Positions 45,774 to 54,411 of a DNA stretch of 64,000 bases are shown here, piece after piece. How positions within the stretch are numbered: position 1 is the first letter of the stretch; each line of letters opens with the position of its first letter. The notes under the pieces were generated by a model. It saw nothing but the letters and a program-made list of their open reading frames with translations. It did no database searches and was not told where the DNA came from. This DNA comes from Cohaesibacter gelatinilyticus (lineage in GTDB: Bacteria > Pseudomonadota > Alphaproteobacteria > Rhizobiales > Cohaesibacteraceae): NCBI RefSeq assembly GCF_900215605.1, contig NZ_OBEL01000001.1, positions 2,135,052 to 2,199,051 of the forward strand, in the 5' to 3' direction. Position numbers and translations under genes: made by a program.

Positions 45774-46346
45774 ATGGCCCGCCCAAGAGAATTTGAAATG
45801 GACCAAGCGCTGCAAGGCGCAATGGAGATTTTCTGGGCGCAAGGATATGGCGCCACCAATCTGCCAGACTTGCTCAAAGCCATGGGTTTGACCCGGGGTA
45901 GTTTCTATAAAGCATTTGTGGACAAGCGATCTGTCTATCTCGCTGCTCTGGATTTTTACGACCAGCAAGTCGTTAGCCAATCAGTCTCAACGCTGAACCA
46001 AGCCGATGATCCGGATCTCACTCAAACATTGATGCCACTCTTTGGAAACGATGTTGAGAGTGAACAGAAAAGCGAAGCTGCTCGCCGCGGCTGCTTTATC
46101 TGCAACGCCATGGTCGAACTGGCCCCAACAGACGCGGAAGTCGCTCAACGGACCAATGCCATGGCCGACCGTCTCTATCGCGCAATCTATGGGCAAATCT
46201 CCAATCATCGCCCTGCCATGCAAGATAATGCCAAGGAAGACAAAGCCCAAGCTGTACTACATCTTTATTTCGGAGCGCAAGCCATGGGCAAAGCAGGCAG
46301 ACAACCCCATAAATGGCAAAGCATGCTGGAAGATCTTTTGATCTGA
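45774..46346 (+). CDS. TetR-family transcriptional regulator
   Basis: 190 residues from ATG 45774. The DNA-binding domain is in ARPREFEMDQALQGAMEIFW, NLPDLLKAMGLTRGSFYKAF and VDKRSVYLAALDFYDQQV. The C-terminal domain carries GCFICNAMVELAPTDAEVAQ, typical of the TetR_C subgroup that responds to aldehydes, electrophiles or small oxidants. It diverges from the YHS gene across 230 bases and probably regulates it and itself. No strong operator palindrome was identified. Confidence 0.9.
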   Translation: MARPREFEMDQALQGAMEIFWAQGYGATNLPDLLKAMGLTRGSFYKAFVDKRSVYLAALDFYDQQVVSQSVSTLNQADDPDLTQTLMPLFGNDVESEQKSEAARRGCFICNAMVELAPTDAEVAQRTNAMADRLYRAIYGQISNHRPAMQDNAKEDKAQAVLHLYFGAQAMGKAGRQPHKWQSMLEDLLI

Positions 46347-46369
46347 TCACTTACCCTGAACACCGCATA

Positions 46370-46395
46370 AAAAAAGAGGCGCCAAAGGCGCCTCA
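46370..46395 (-). terminator. Rho-independent terminator of hsp20
   Basis: On the minus strand GAGGCGCC-TTT-GGCGCCTC is a perfect 8-bp stem followed by seven T. It serves the minus-strand hsp20 gene. A second inverted pair, ACCGGGAG / CTCCCGGT (46455-46462, 46494-46501), lies between the stop and this terminator. Confidence 0.82.
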
Positions 46396-46508
46396 AGTGG
46401 GGCTGCAGATCCTGGGAGGAATGGATCTACAAGCGAGGGAACTAAGAAAGGGGAACCGGGAGGCGACAATGCTCACCACTGATCAATCAGCCCCTCCCGG
46501 TCAGGTAT

Positions 46509-46970
46509 TTAGTGGGTGGTTCCTTCAAGTGTCTTACTGGAACCGGACCCCTTGATTTCAATCTGCCGTGGTTTCTTTGCCTCGGGCAGTTCGCGGGTCA
46601 AATCAACATGGAGTAAACCATGCTCCATACTGGCACTATCGACGCGCATATAATCGGCCAATTGGAAGCGGCGCTCAAATGCACGGGCGGCAATGCCACG
46701 ATGCAGGTAATCTTTCTCACCCTCAGCTTCACTTGCCTTCTCACCGATCACGGTCAGAGCATTTTCCTTCACCTCAATGCTCAGATCTTCTTCGGTAAAA
46801 CCGGCCACGGCCATGGTGATACGATAGGAATTCTCCGCTAGACGCTCGATATTGTATGGAGGGTAAGACGAGGCACTTCCCTCAACACCAGAAGCGGTAT
46901 CCAGCATGGAGAAGAGTTTATCAAATCCAACGGTAGAACGATAAAGTGGGCTCAGATCAAAATGACGCAT
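46509..46970 (-). CDS. Small heat-shock protein (Hsp20/IbpA type)
   Basis: ATP-independent holdase chaperone that binds unfolding proteins in the cytoplasm. 153 residues. The N-terminal arm RHFDLSPLYRSTVGFDKLF is typical of the IbpA/HspA class. The alpha-crystallin domain (about 37-130) has YNIERLAENSYRITMAVAGF, ENALTVIGEK and the C-terminal MEHGLLHVDLTRELP. The C-terminal IEI motif is in RQIEIKG. The start has GGAGGA at eight bases, but in a leader shaped like a ROSE thermometer with a sigma-32-like promoter, so heat induction at both levels is expected. Confidence 0.94.
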   Translation of the reverse strand: MRHFDLSPLYRSTVGFDKLFSMLDTASGVEGSASSYPPYNIERLAENSYRITMAVAGFTEEDLSIEVKENALTVIGEKASEAEGEKDYLHRGIAARAFERRFQLADYMRVDSASMEHGLLHVDLTRELPEAKKPRQIEIKGSGSSKTLEGTTH

Positions 46971-47076
46971 AACAATGTCCTCCTTTGAGCAACATATGCG
47001 AATGGTAAAATAGATAAGCCAATCTCCCGGATAGTGGCGAGATCAACATGCGCCGAAGCCGTCCTGGCCTTCGGTA
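46971..47076 (-). promoter_or_regulatory. ROSE-type RNA thermometer in the hsp20 leader
   Basis: The leader of about 106 nt starts with hairpin CCGAAGGCC/GGCTTCGG (47053-47074). It ends with TTGCT (46988-46992) three bases from AGGAG of the Shine-Dalgarno. UUGCU pairing to AGGAG with a central G-G mismatch is the hallmark of ROSE elements. Heat would open it and allow translation. Confidence 0.78.
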
Positions 47077-47082
47077 CAATTG

Positions 47083-47111
47083 ATATGGAAACCATGATCT
47101 GTGATTTCAAG
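47083..47111 (-). promoter_or_regulatory. Sigma-32 (RpoH)-like promoter of hsp20
   Basis: On the minus strand CTTGAA (47111-47106) and CCATAT (47088-47083) are 17 bases apart, close to the alphaproteobacterial RpoH pattern. The predicted start near 47076 matches the 5' end of the thermometer. Confidence 0.65.
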
Positions 47112-47367
47112 ACCTACCCATGAGAAGAAATTCAATCAATAAAGCCGCACGTAAAAATCAGCCAAAATTCAGACTTTCTACTTGCCACAATATCTCCTCA
47201 TTGCTGCCATGTTGCTAAACTCCAGATGAACATCCCCTTCCAGTTTCATTCAGCTCGGCTTTGTTAATCTGATCTCACAAACAAAGAAAGCACGGGAAAC
47301 AAGCCCGCACTCAAGGGATCAAAGCCGATATCCGGGGCAGAATAAAAACAAAGAAGGGAATAGAAAG

Positions 47368-47808
47368 ATGAAAAGAACCGCACTCGCACTTTCCATGCTC
47401 GTCGCTATAGCCACCAGCGCCCTCCCCGCTCATGCCAATGGTTTGACCTTTGGTTTTCACGGTCCCAATGGCAGTTTCACCATTTCGACCGATGAGCGCG
47501 GCAATGTCGCCCCCATACGCTATGAGAAACCAAGAAAATACAAGAAGCAGAAAATTCGTCCACGCCGTATTGCCCGGATCATTCGCAATCATGGATTTTA
47601 TGATGTCCATGGCATGAAGATCAAAGGCAAGTTCTACAAAGCCAAAGCCTATGATCGTCGCAACCGATTAGTTCGCCTGAAGGTCAATGCTTATAACGGA
47701 CGTATCGTGAAGAAAAGAATCATTCAGCGTGCCCGTCCGATTCCTTACCATCGCTATGGTTGGGACAATGGCTATGTACCACCACGTCAGCCTTTCTGGT
47801 ACTACTAA
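47368..47808 (+). CDS. Small secreted basic protein of unknown function
   Basis: 146 residues with a signal peptide (KRTALALSMLVAIATSALPA, cut near AHA-N). The mature protein is strongly basic (clusters such as RKYKKQKIRPRRIARI) and ends in an aromatic, proline-rich tail (RQPFWYY). A central segment, IIRNHGFYDVHGMKIKGKF to NAYNGRIVKKRI, resembles a PepSY-like repeat, with a glycine-bounded helix then three strands. I do not recognise a named family. Single gene with its own ribosome binding site (GAAGGGAA); periplasmic or surface location is inferred. Confidence 0.7.
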   Translation: MKRTALALSMLVAIATSALPAHANGLTFGFHGPNGSFTISTDERGNVAPIRYEKPRKYKKQKIRPRRIARIIRNHGFYDVHGMKIKGKFYKAKAYDRRNRLVRLKVNAYNGRIVKKRIIQRARPIPYHRYGWDNGYVPPRQPFWYY

Positions 47809-47980
47809 TTTCCCATCCCAGCAACAATGATATCAGGCTCGCACCTGCGTGCCTGATATCATTTTGCCAAATGAAAGAAAAGAATACATTTCTTTCGGGG
47901 GACTCTGGAGAATTTCCCCTTACCGCCTGCTATAGTTCCAGTTAAAATAGGTCAACGACGGCGGACACACGGACATCATT

Positions 47981-48955
47981 ATGCGGCTTGAACAGATTGA
48001 GACTTTTCCCGAGCTGAAAGACGGCAAATGCAGGGAAATGCAAGCCTTTGATGACCACATTGTTCGAACCGCACTTTGGCCCGCAACAACTCCCACACCC
48101 AGAGGCACGATCTGTTTGCTTCAGGGGCGCGCCGAATATATCGAAAAATACTATGAAGTTGTAAGCGAGCTGCGCGCAAAGGGTTTTGCCGTCGCCACAT
48201 TTGACTGGCGTGGACAGGGCGGCTCCGATCGCCTGCTGGAGAATCCACGCAAAGGTCATATTGGCAGATTTTCAGATTATGGTCGGGATTTGGAGCAATT
48301 TTTGCACGAACAAGTACTTCCTGATTGCCCACGACCATTTTTCGCTCTGGCTCACTCCATGGGAGCCTTGATCCTCCTGAACCAATTGCCGCGCCTTAGA
48401 ACCATCTTTGACCGTGCAGCCCTGTCCGCACCATTGGTTCAATTGGCAACCGATCGTCGAAAAATCCTCGGTAAGCGTGTCTCCCAAATCACCATCCGCC
48501 GACTGACTGGTTTGGCCAGACTACTGATGATGGGGCAGAAATTTGCATTGGGCGTCGATAAGAGATCAGTCACCGGGAGTTGGTCTTTTGACACCAATCC
48601 GCTGACATCAGATGGTCCACGCTATGACCGCAATCGACTATTTCTGGAAGCTTATCCCGAAAAAGGCATCGCCGGACCAACTTTTCAATGGGTCCATGAA
48701 GCCTGTAAAGCAATGAGTAATCTGCAATCGAGCGACTTTCAGTCTGCCGTCCACACACCAACCCTCATGATGCCTGTCGGCTTTGATCAAATCGTCAGCT
48801 CCAAAGCTACTGCAATCCTGGCGCAAACCATGCGCTGTGGTCACGCTATTACCATTGCAGGCAGCCGTCACGAAATTCTCATGGAAAAAAACATCTATCG
48901 GGAGCAGTTTTGGGCTGCCTTTGACGCCTTCATCCCAGGCTCCAAAGATGATTGA
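47981..48955 (+). CDS. Alpha/beta hydrolase, lysophospholipase (PldB) type
   Basis: 324 residues with no signal peptide. Fold and catalytic marks: an oxyanion region around LLQGRAEYIEKYY, TFDWRGQGGSDRLL, the nucleophile elbow LAHSMGALIL (Ser), PVGFDQIV around the acid and GSRHEILME with the catalytic His. This order and spacing is that of serine aminopeptidase S33/monoacylglycerol-lipase-like PldB proteins. The natural substrate is not evident. Monocistronic; convergent with hisN. Confidence 0.85.
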   Translation: MRLEQIETFPELKDGKCREMQAFDDHIVRTALWPATTPTPRGTICLLQGRAEYIEKYYEVVSELRAKGFAVATFDWRGQGGSDRLLENPRKGHIGRFSDYGRDLEQFLHEQVLPDCPRPFFALAHSMGALILLNQLPRLRTIFDRAALSAPLVQLATDRRKILGKRVSQITIRRLTGLARLLMMGQKFALGVDKRSVTGSWSFDTNPLTSDGPRYDRNRLFLEAYPEKGIAGPTFQWVHEACKAMSNLQSSDFQSAVHTPTLMMPVGFDQIVSSKATAILAQTMRCGHAITIAGSRHEILMEKNIYREQFWAAFDAFIPGSKDD

Positions 48956-48970
48956 GATAACCAATATTTG

Positions 48971-48999
48971 AAAAAGCCGCGCCTGTCCAAAGGACTGGC
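48971..48999 (-). terminator. Terminator of hisN
   Basis: On the minus strand GCCAGTCC-TTT-GGACAGGC (one central mismatch) is followed by CGCGGC and TTTTT, just after the hisN stop. Confidence 0.6.
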
Positions 49000-49006
49000 A
49001 TAAACC

Positions 49007-49795
49007 TTAGCCTGAGGTCAACATCTCAAGAACCTGCTCATGCAAATCCTTGTCTCCACTGGCAACCACCTGACCACCATCAAAGGCTGAACCACCCTGC
49101 CAATTGGTTACAATCCCACCAGCCCCTTCCACAACGGGAATGAGCGGAGCAATATCAACCGGCTTCAAAGCGGTTTCAATCACGATATCAGCCATACCGA
49201 GTGCAACCATGCAATATGCATAGCAGTCGACACCATAACGAGGCAATCGACAGGCTGCTTCCACTTTGTCATAGGCTGCACGCTCTTGCTCATTGAACAG
49301 AGTGGGTGTGGTGGTAAACAAGGTCGCATCAGACAGGCTGGCACAAGAACGGCTTTCAATGGCACGTTTCCCATCTGGGCCGACGTAAAAGCTCTGTTTG
49401 CCATCGCCAAAATAACGTTCAGAAGTAAAAGGTTGGCTCATCATCCCCATATGAGTCCCATCCATATGACGATAGCCGATCAAGGTTCCCCAAACTGGTA
49501 GACCGGAAATAAAAGCGCGGGTTCCATCAATGGGATCCAGCACCCAAAGACCGTCAGCATCCAGACGTTCAGACTCAAATTCCTCGCCGAGAATGCCATC
49601 TTCGGGAAAAGTCCCCGCAATCATTTCGCGCATTCGGCGCTCGGCCTCACGATCTGCTTCCGTCACGGGATCAAAGTCATCCTGCTCCTTGTTTTCAATG
49701 ACAATGGAACGGCGGAAAAAAGGTAGAACAGTCTCTCCCGCAATATCGGCGAGAGAGTGAAAAAAGGACTGATCCGGCTTGATTGTGACGGACAT
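49007..49795 (-). CDS. hisN: Histidinol-phosphate phosphatase of the inositol monophosphatase family
   Basis: 262 residues. Metal-binding motifs of the IMPase family are complete: DDFDPVTEADREAE, ILGEEFE and LWVLDPIDGTRAFISG, with a C-terminal GGIVTNWQGGS. The segment TRAFISGLPVWGTLIG is typical of HisN, the IMPase-type phosphatase that makes histidinol in Alphaproteobacteria and Actinobacteria. Inositol or fructose-1,6-bisphosphate phosphatase activity is the main alternative. Single gene, probably housekeeping. Confidence 0.9.
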   Translation of the reverse strand: MSVTIKPDQSFFHSLADIAGETVLPFFRRSIVIENKEQDDFDPVTEADREAERRMREMIAGTFPEDGILGEEFESERLDADGLWVLDPIDGTRAFISGLPVWGTLIGYRHMDGTHMGMMSQPFTSERYFGDGKQSFYVGPDGKRAIESRSCASLSDATLFTTTPTLFNEQERAAYDKVEAACRLPRYGVDCYAYCMVALGMADIVIETALKPVDIAPLIPVVEGAGGIVTNWQGGSAFDGGQVVASGDKDLHEQVLEMLTSG

Positions 49796-49926
49796 GAGCT
49801 ATCCTGAAAGTTGGGGCGATTGGGCGCTTGAAAGAGTTCGCACCTTTCCCGCCTTTTAGACAGTTTTCAGCACAAGAGCAAATTTCTTTCGTGTCGATCT
49901 CAATTTAGAGCGTATTCCCGAAAAGC

Positions 49927-50010
49927 TGAAGCACTTTTTGGATAAGAACTCGCATCGAAACAAAGAGCGAAACCACTACTCGCGTTTCAACGATTGCAAG
50001 AAGTGCTTCA
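49927..50010. repeat. Intergenic inverted-repeat element (REP/RIME-like)
   Basis: TGAAGCACTTTTTG at 49927-49940 is inverted, with one mismatch, at 49997-50010. The flank on the left contains GCGTATTCCCGAAAAG, similar in style to dispersed intergenic repeats of Hyphomicrobiales. It lies between hisN and the SGNH gene. Only one copy is in the window. Confidence 0.45.
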
Positions 50011-50049
50011 AGTGATCACGATTGAGAAACAGTCTCTATCGACCCTCAA

Positions 50050-51285
50050 TTATTGACTTTTTACAGGCCAGGAGAAATCATCCACCCGCAGATCAGGCAC
50101 GCCAGCTCCGGGATTTCCCAGCTCTTTATTCTGATTATTGATAACAATCTTGTCACCCGGTGCAATCAGCTTTGTCGCATCCACTGGCGGTTGGCGAACC
50201 ACGAAGATACCACGCCGATCTCCTCGTCCTTCCTTGAGAGCAGCCTCGTCATCGGATGATAGAAAGTCAGGTAGTGCCGCTTCATCAACGGATTGGGACA
50301 AAGCTCGAATCACCAGCTTTTCGACAAAGAAGGCCAATTTTCGCCGTCCTGCTGCAGTAAATCGAATACCCGTTTTATGACGCAAATTCTTATCCTGACC
50401 AGACAGATCAGGTCCACGGCGCACATAGTCACCATCTTCATTGGAGAAGGCATCCCAGATATCAATGAAACGCTCGTCTCGTTCAATCAGGCGAGATCGT
50501 ATGATATCATTGAGATAATTCAGCTCGATTGTCAGCTTGGCACTTTTTACCGGAGGCAAGCCAACCCAGTAAACAGGCTTTTCCTTATTCTGCAGACTTA
50601 TACGCACGGCATCAATACGCTTGGCATAGAGACCTTCCCAACCAGGCTCTTGAAACGCAATGGCCTCACGCACCACTTCACCTTCTTCATTCTTCACAGC
50701 AGGAAATTTTCCCCGATCATTCAAACCAACCATAACCACTGCGAAGGTAAAGGGCTTACTCTCGATTAATGGAGTCAGATCCGCTAATGGGTTCCTCGTG
50801 GCACGATGCAACAAGCCCGTATTCCGTACACTATGAATATCCACCTTCACATCAGGTGTCTTTGCAAATGCATCTCGCAAACCAAAAGCGATATCTTGCG
50901 AGAACTCATCACCAAAGACCGCAATAACCGCAGCATCGGGATCCTTGGGAACAGTTTTGACTGCTGGAGGTGTAGTAGAACGAGATTTTTTCGTTCCCCC
51001 CCTCTTCTTCTGTTTTTGCGCAGATGGTTTTTTCTTCTTGCTCCCAATCCCGAACAAACGCTGAAAGAAATTTTGAGCAACGATTATTCTACCGTCATCT
51101 GTACCAACGCGCGGACCCGATGATGAGGAAAGGTCAATCGAAGATGAAGACGAAGACTTGGATACAAAATCATCTGACTTGGGCGCAGCCAGCGCAACAG
51201 CACTGACTAACAGCGACATGGCAACACCCAATGTCACTCCCCGGCCCGCACGGCGCGCCAAGTTTTTTCGGCCCATAACAGTCAT
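50050..51285 (-). CDS. Exported SGNH-hydrolase-like protein (DUF459)
   Basis: 411 residues. The N-terminus RAGRGVTLGVAMSLLVSAVA is a signal or anchor. A low-complexity Ser-rich and Lys-rich linker follows (about 40-110, with KKKKPSAQKQKKRGGTKK). The DUF459/SGNH domain is about 115-345: VIAVFGDEFSQDIAFGLRDA (block I with an atypical Gly-Asp-Glu instead of GDS), FAVVMVGLNDRGKF (block III Asn) and FIDIWDAFSNEDGDYV (block V-like). The catalytic Ser appears shifted or absent, so enzymatic activity is uncertain. It lies 47 bases downstream of the lytic transglycosylase on the same strand, suggesting a cell-envelope role. Confidence 0.8.
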   Translation of the reverse strand: MTVMGRKNLARRAGRGVTLGVAMSLLVSAVALAAPKSDDFVSKSSSSSSIDLSSSSGPRVGTDDGRIIVAQNFFQRLFGIGSKKKKPSAQKQKKRGGTKKSRSTTPPAVKTVPKDPDAAVIAVFGDEFSQDIAFGLRDAFAKTPDVKVDIHSVRNTGLLHRATRNPLADLTPLIESKPFTFAVVMVGLNDRGKFPAVKNEEGEVVREAIAFQEPGWEGLYAKRIDAVRISLQNKEKPVYWVGLPPVKSAKLTIELNYLNDIIRSRLIERDERFIDIWDAFSNEDGDYVRRGPDLSGQDKNLRHKTGIRFTAAGRRKLAFFVEKLVIRALSQSVDEAALPDFLSSDDEAALKEGRGDRRGIFVVRQPPVDATKLIAPGDKIVINNQNKELGNPGAGVPDLRVDDFSWPVKSQ

Positions 51286-51332
51286 CGCTTCAATTATCCA
51301 CTCTCAGAACAGGCAACCGCACCTATAACACA

Positions 51333-52589
51333 CTATCGTGCGCGCAAAGCCTGTAGCAAGGCCCCGGACGCGAATCCATCCGGTACCAATCCACGGCGCT
51401 TCTGCCAATGGCGAATAGCAGATTTTGACTTTGAACCCAAGCGACCATCTATGCCGCCTGTATCATATCCGGCCCGATTGAGAAGAGTTTGCACTTCTTT
51501 TCGCTCGGACCGCGTCAGAACCCTGTCTGACCGTGGCCAAGCCTGAACAAACGTACCACCACCACGAATACGATCCGCCAGATGCCCAACTCCCAGAGCA
51601 TAAGATGTCGCATTGTTATAACGCTTGATCATGGCAAAATTCTTGAGGATCAGGAAAGCGGGACCTTTATAACCTGCAGGCAAAATCAACTGCGCCATAT
51701 CGGTAGGGCGCGGGAATGTCTTGCCATGAACACGAGAAACTCCCATGCGTTGCCAATCAGCAAGGCTCTTTGTGATCTTGCCATTGGCCAGCTCAAACGA
51801 GAAACTGCGTGGCAGCTGAACTTCGTAACCCCACGTCTTGCCAGTTTGCCAGCCCGCTGTCGCCAGCAAATTGGCCGTCGACGCCAGAGCATCAGGAATG
51901 GAATTCCAGATATCACGTCGTCCATCACCATCAAAATCAGCAGCTTTGGCCAGATAAGTCGTCGGGATGAATTGGGTATGCCCCATGGCCCCGGCCCACG
52001 ATCCCATCATCTGCGATGGTTTCACATCACCGTTCTGCAAAATTTTCAAAGCAGCAATCAATTGGGTCTTGCCAAATTTGGAACGCCTGCGATCCGCATA
52101 TCCAAGCATGGCCAAAGATTGGATTGTCGGCTTGATCAATTTCTTGTTCTTAAAAATAGCACCATACGCACTTTCCATGCCCCAGATAGCCAACAAAATA
52201 TGTTGATCCACCCCATACCGAGCCTCAAGTTGGCGGAGCAGATTCGCATATTTCTGCTTCATCTTACGGCCATTCTTGATGCGTGTCGCACTGGCAGCAC
52301 TATCTAGATAGGACCAGATCGGCTTGACAAATTCCGGTTGATTGGTCGCCCTGCGGATCACGGAGGGGTCATATTTGGCACCAGCAAAGGCTGCATTATA
52401 GGTCGCTGCAGTAATACCATTCGCCTGCGCGGTTGGCCAAAAATTGCGGACCCAACGGTCAAAACCCTGGGCATTCTGTCCAAATGCCGCAGTGGATCCC
52501 ATAAAAAGGGTCATTGCCAACAATGCGGGTTTGGCAACACCGCAAGATCGGCCCAATTTGCCCAAAACTTTCAAAAAGCCACGCCGCAT
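51333..52589 (-). CDS. Lytic murein transglycosylase, MltB type, with peptidoglycan-binding domain
   Basis: 418 residues: signal region (GKLGRSCGVAKPALLAMTLF), SLT_2/MltB domain (about 40-335) and C-terminal PG_binding_1 repeat (about 355-415, VQTLLNRAGYDTGGIDGRLG and AIRHWQKRRGL). The catalytic Glu is in LAIWGMESAYGAIF. MGSWAGAMGHTQFIPTTYL and DGDGRRDIWNSIPDALASTA are conserved MltB blocks. It cleaves glycan strands non-hydrolytically, producing anhydromuropeptides, in the periplasm. Start at ATG 52589. It precedes the SGNH-like gene in a probable two-gene unit. Confidence 0.93.
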   Translation of the reverse strand: MRRGFLKVLGKLGRSCGVAKPALLAMTLFMGSTAAFGQNAQGFDRWVRNFWPTAQANGITAATYNAAFAGAKYDPSVIRRATNQPEFVKPIWSYLDSAASATRIKNGRKMKQKYANLLRQLEARYGVDQHILLAIWGMESAYGAIFKNKKLIKPTIQSLAMLGYADRRRSKFGKTQLIAALKILQNGDVKPSQMMGSWAGAMGHTQFIPTTYLAKAADFDGDGRRDIWNSIPDALASTANLLATAGWQTGKTWGYEVQLPRSFSFELANGKITKSLADWQRMGVSRVHGKTFPRPTDMAQLILPAGYKGPAFLILKNFAMIKRYNNATSYALGVGHLADRIRGGGTFVQAWPRSDRVLTRSERKEVQTLLNRAGYDTGGIDGRLGSKSKSAIRHWQKRRGLVPDGFASGALLQALRAR

Positions 52590-52916
52590 ATCTGTTCCTC
52601 ATCAATAACACAAAGGCACCCAACCTCTTCTTGCCAATCAAATATGGAACAAGTTAGGAAATCATTTACTTTAATCCGATTTTTGCCAGTTTAGCGCTCC
52701 TCTATTACCGCAAATTGACTGTTCACTCGGCCTTTATTAAAACCTTGCATATATCCTGCACGAAATGTCTACGTCTGTGGGAGGCGTGGATTCCGATATT
52801 AAACGAGATTTCCGGACATACGGACAAATCTCTTGCTGGATGTCAAAAAAATGACAAACACCAGCAATAAAAAAATGAGCCAGTCCGCTGGAGTAATCAG
52901 CAGCGGATGGTAAGAA
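52590..52916. other. Divergent promoter region of the transglycosylase gene and galU
   Basis: About 330 AT-rich bases. A possible galU promoter is TTGACT (52715-52720) with TAAAAC 17 bases later, but the -10 is poor. No other feature or small gene was seen. Confidence 0.4.
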
Positions 52917-53825
52917 ATGGGGATCACAATGGCACAACGCATTCGCAAAGCTGTTTTTCCGGTTGCAGGTCTTGGTACACGTTTTCTGCCAGCAACCAAA
53001 GCCATGCCAAAAGAAATGCTGACGATCGTCGACAGACCGGTTATCCAATATGTAGTGGATGAAGCAAAGAAAGCGGGTATTGAGCATTTCATTTTTGTTA
53101 CAGGCCGCAACAAGGCGGTGATCGAAGACCATTTCGATGTTCAGGTAGAGTTGGAACAAACACTGATTCAGCGCCAAAAACTCGATGTTCTGGAAGAATT
53201 GCGTCAGGATCTTCCCAAAGCTGGTCGCACCAGTTTTACACGCCAGCAACAGCCATTGGGGCTGGGACACGCTGTTCAATGCGCACGTGATCTCGTCGGC
53301 AATGAACCATTTGCTCTGTTGTTGCCAGACATGATCATGAAATCTCCAACTGGCTGTCTGTCAGACATGATGGAAATCTATCACAAGCGCCAGGGCAATG
53401 TTGTCGCACTGGAAGAAGTGCCAATGGAAGAGACCCATAAATATGGTGTGGTTAAAAAAGGTCCTCGTCAGAACGGCAGTGTCGAGATTGAGAGCATGAT
53501 CGAAAAACCCGCTCCTGGCACAGCGCCTTCCAATCTGATCTTGTCTGGCCGCTACATCCTTCAACCCGAAATCTTTGACTATCTGGAAACGCAAACCCCT
53601 GGCAGCGGCGGTGAAATTCAGTTGACCGATGCGATGATCAAACTCAACAACGATCAGGAATTTTCCGGCCTTATTTTCAAGGGTACCACCTACGACTGCG
53701 GTTCCAAATCCGGCTTCCTCGAGGCCAACATTGCCTATGGTCTGGATAGAGAAGATCTGGCTCCGCAGATCATTGATCATCTGCGAGAACTGGTTACCAG
53801 CTATGATCTGAAACAGGCATCCTGA
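52917..53825 (+). CDS. galU: UTP-glucose-1-phosphate uridylyltransferase GalU
   Basis: Makes UDP-glucose for surface polysaccharides and glucans. 302 residues; ATG 52917 or 52929 are both possible, each with a purine-rich region upstream. Motifs are KAVFPVAGLGTRFLPATKAM (nucleotide loop), PKEMLTIVDRPVIQYVVDEA, FALLLPDMIMKSP, VKKGPRQNG and EIQLTDAMIKL and GTTYDCGSKSGFLEAN. It is monocistronic with its own terminator. Confidence 0.96.
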   Translation: MGITMAQRIRKAVFPVAGLGTRFLPATKAMPKEMLTIVDRPVIQYVVDEAKKAGIEHFIFVTGRNKAVIEDHFDVQVELEQTLIQRQKLDVLEELRQDLPKAGRTSFTRQQQPLGLGHAVQCARDLVGNEPFALLLPDMIMKSPTGCLSDMMEIYHKRQGNVVALEEVPMEETHKYGVVKKGPRQNGSVEIESMIEKPAPGTAPSNLILSGRYILQPEIFDYLETQTPGSGGEIQLTDAMIKLNNDQEFSGLIFKGTTYDCGSKSGFLEANIAYGLDREDLAPQIIDHLRELVTSYDLKQAS

Positions 53826-53855
53826 TCTCATAGATTTCATTGGAATGTTCAAACA

Positions 53856-53882
53856 AAACGGGCACAAAAGCCCGTTTTTTTA
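53856..53882 (+). terminator. Rho-independent terminator of galU
   Basis: AAAACGGGC pairs perfectly with GCCCGTTTT over a 6-base loop, followed by a T run. Confidence 0.85.
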
Positions 53883-53978
53883 TGGCAACTGAAACCACAA
53901 CAAAAAATGCCACCTTCTGGCAGCAACAGAAGATGGCATCCAAACCCGTCTCTTCAGACTATTCAAATCATCAGGAAA

Positions 53979-54329
53979 TTACTCAACCAAACTGACGATA
54001 TTGCCTGATGGGTCAATAAAATGCGCCAGAGATCCGCCCCAGAATTGACGTTCAGGTGGAGCAACGAATGGAACGCCACGTGATTTGAGCAATTTATAGA
54101 TCTCCGGCAGATTATCCACTGCCAAAGACAAGCCGGTAAAACGACCAATGAGCGAGGATTGCGGACCTTCAGCATCCTCTTCCTCTATGATTACGAGCAT
54201 TCCCGGCTCAAATCCGACAGCACCTTGTTCAGAGCGATCCCAAACCATGGGCCATTGCAAATTATTTGCGTAGAATTCTCGTGCGACAGCAAGATCTCGC
54301 ACGAAAATTCGAAATGCGGTTACATGCAT
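53979..54329 (-). CDS. Glyoxalase/VOC superfamily protein
   Basis: 116 residues from ATG 54329, with AGGGACGG upstream; an ATG seven codons earlier is less likely. It has the two beta-alpha-beta-beta-beta modules of the vicinal oxygen chelate fold: VTAFRIFVRDLAVAREFYAN and TGLSLAVDNLPEIYKLLKSR, ending HFIDPSGNIVSLVE with a metal-ligand-like His and Glu. The substrate cannot be told. It lies 82 bases after a DUF2336 gene on the same strand. Confidence 0.85.
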   Translation of the reverse strand: MHVTAFRIFVRDLAVAREFYANNLQWPMVWDRSEQGAVGFEPGMLVIIEEEDAEGPQSSLIGRFTGLSLAVDNLPEIYKLLKSRGVPFVAPPERQFWGGSLAHFIDPSGNIVSLVE

Positions 54330-54411
54330 GACCGTCCCTTTTTGTCCCATTCATGCCAACTGGCAAATATTTCTCCAAGTTATTGCATGAATTTGGTAAG
54401 CCCATCCTTAA

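Noticed and set aside
46455..46501. ACCGGGAG/CTCCCGGT inverted pair after hsp20 as a separate regulatory element
   Set aside because: Long unpaired loop and position just past the stop codon; more likely part of the 3' untranslated region, noted with the terminator.
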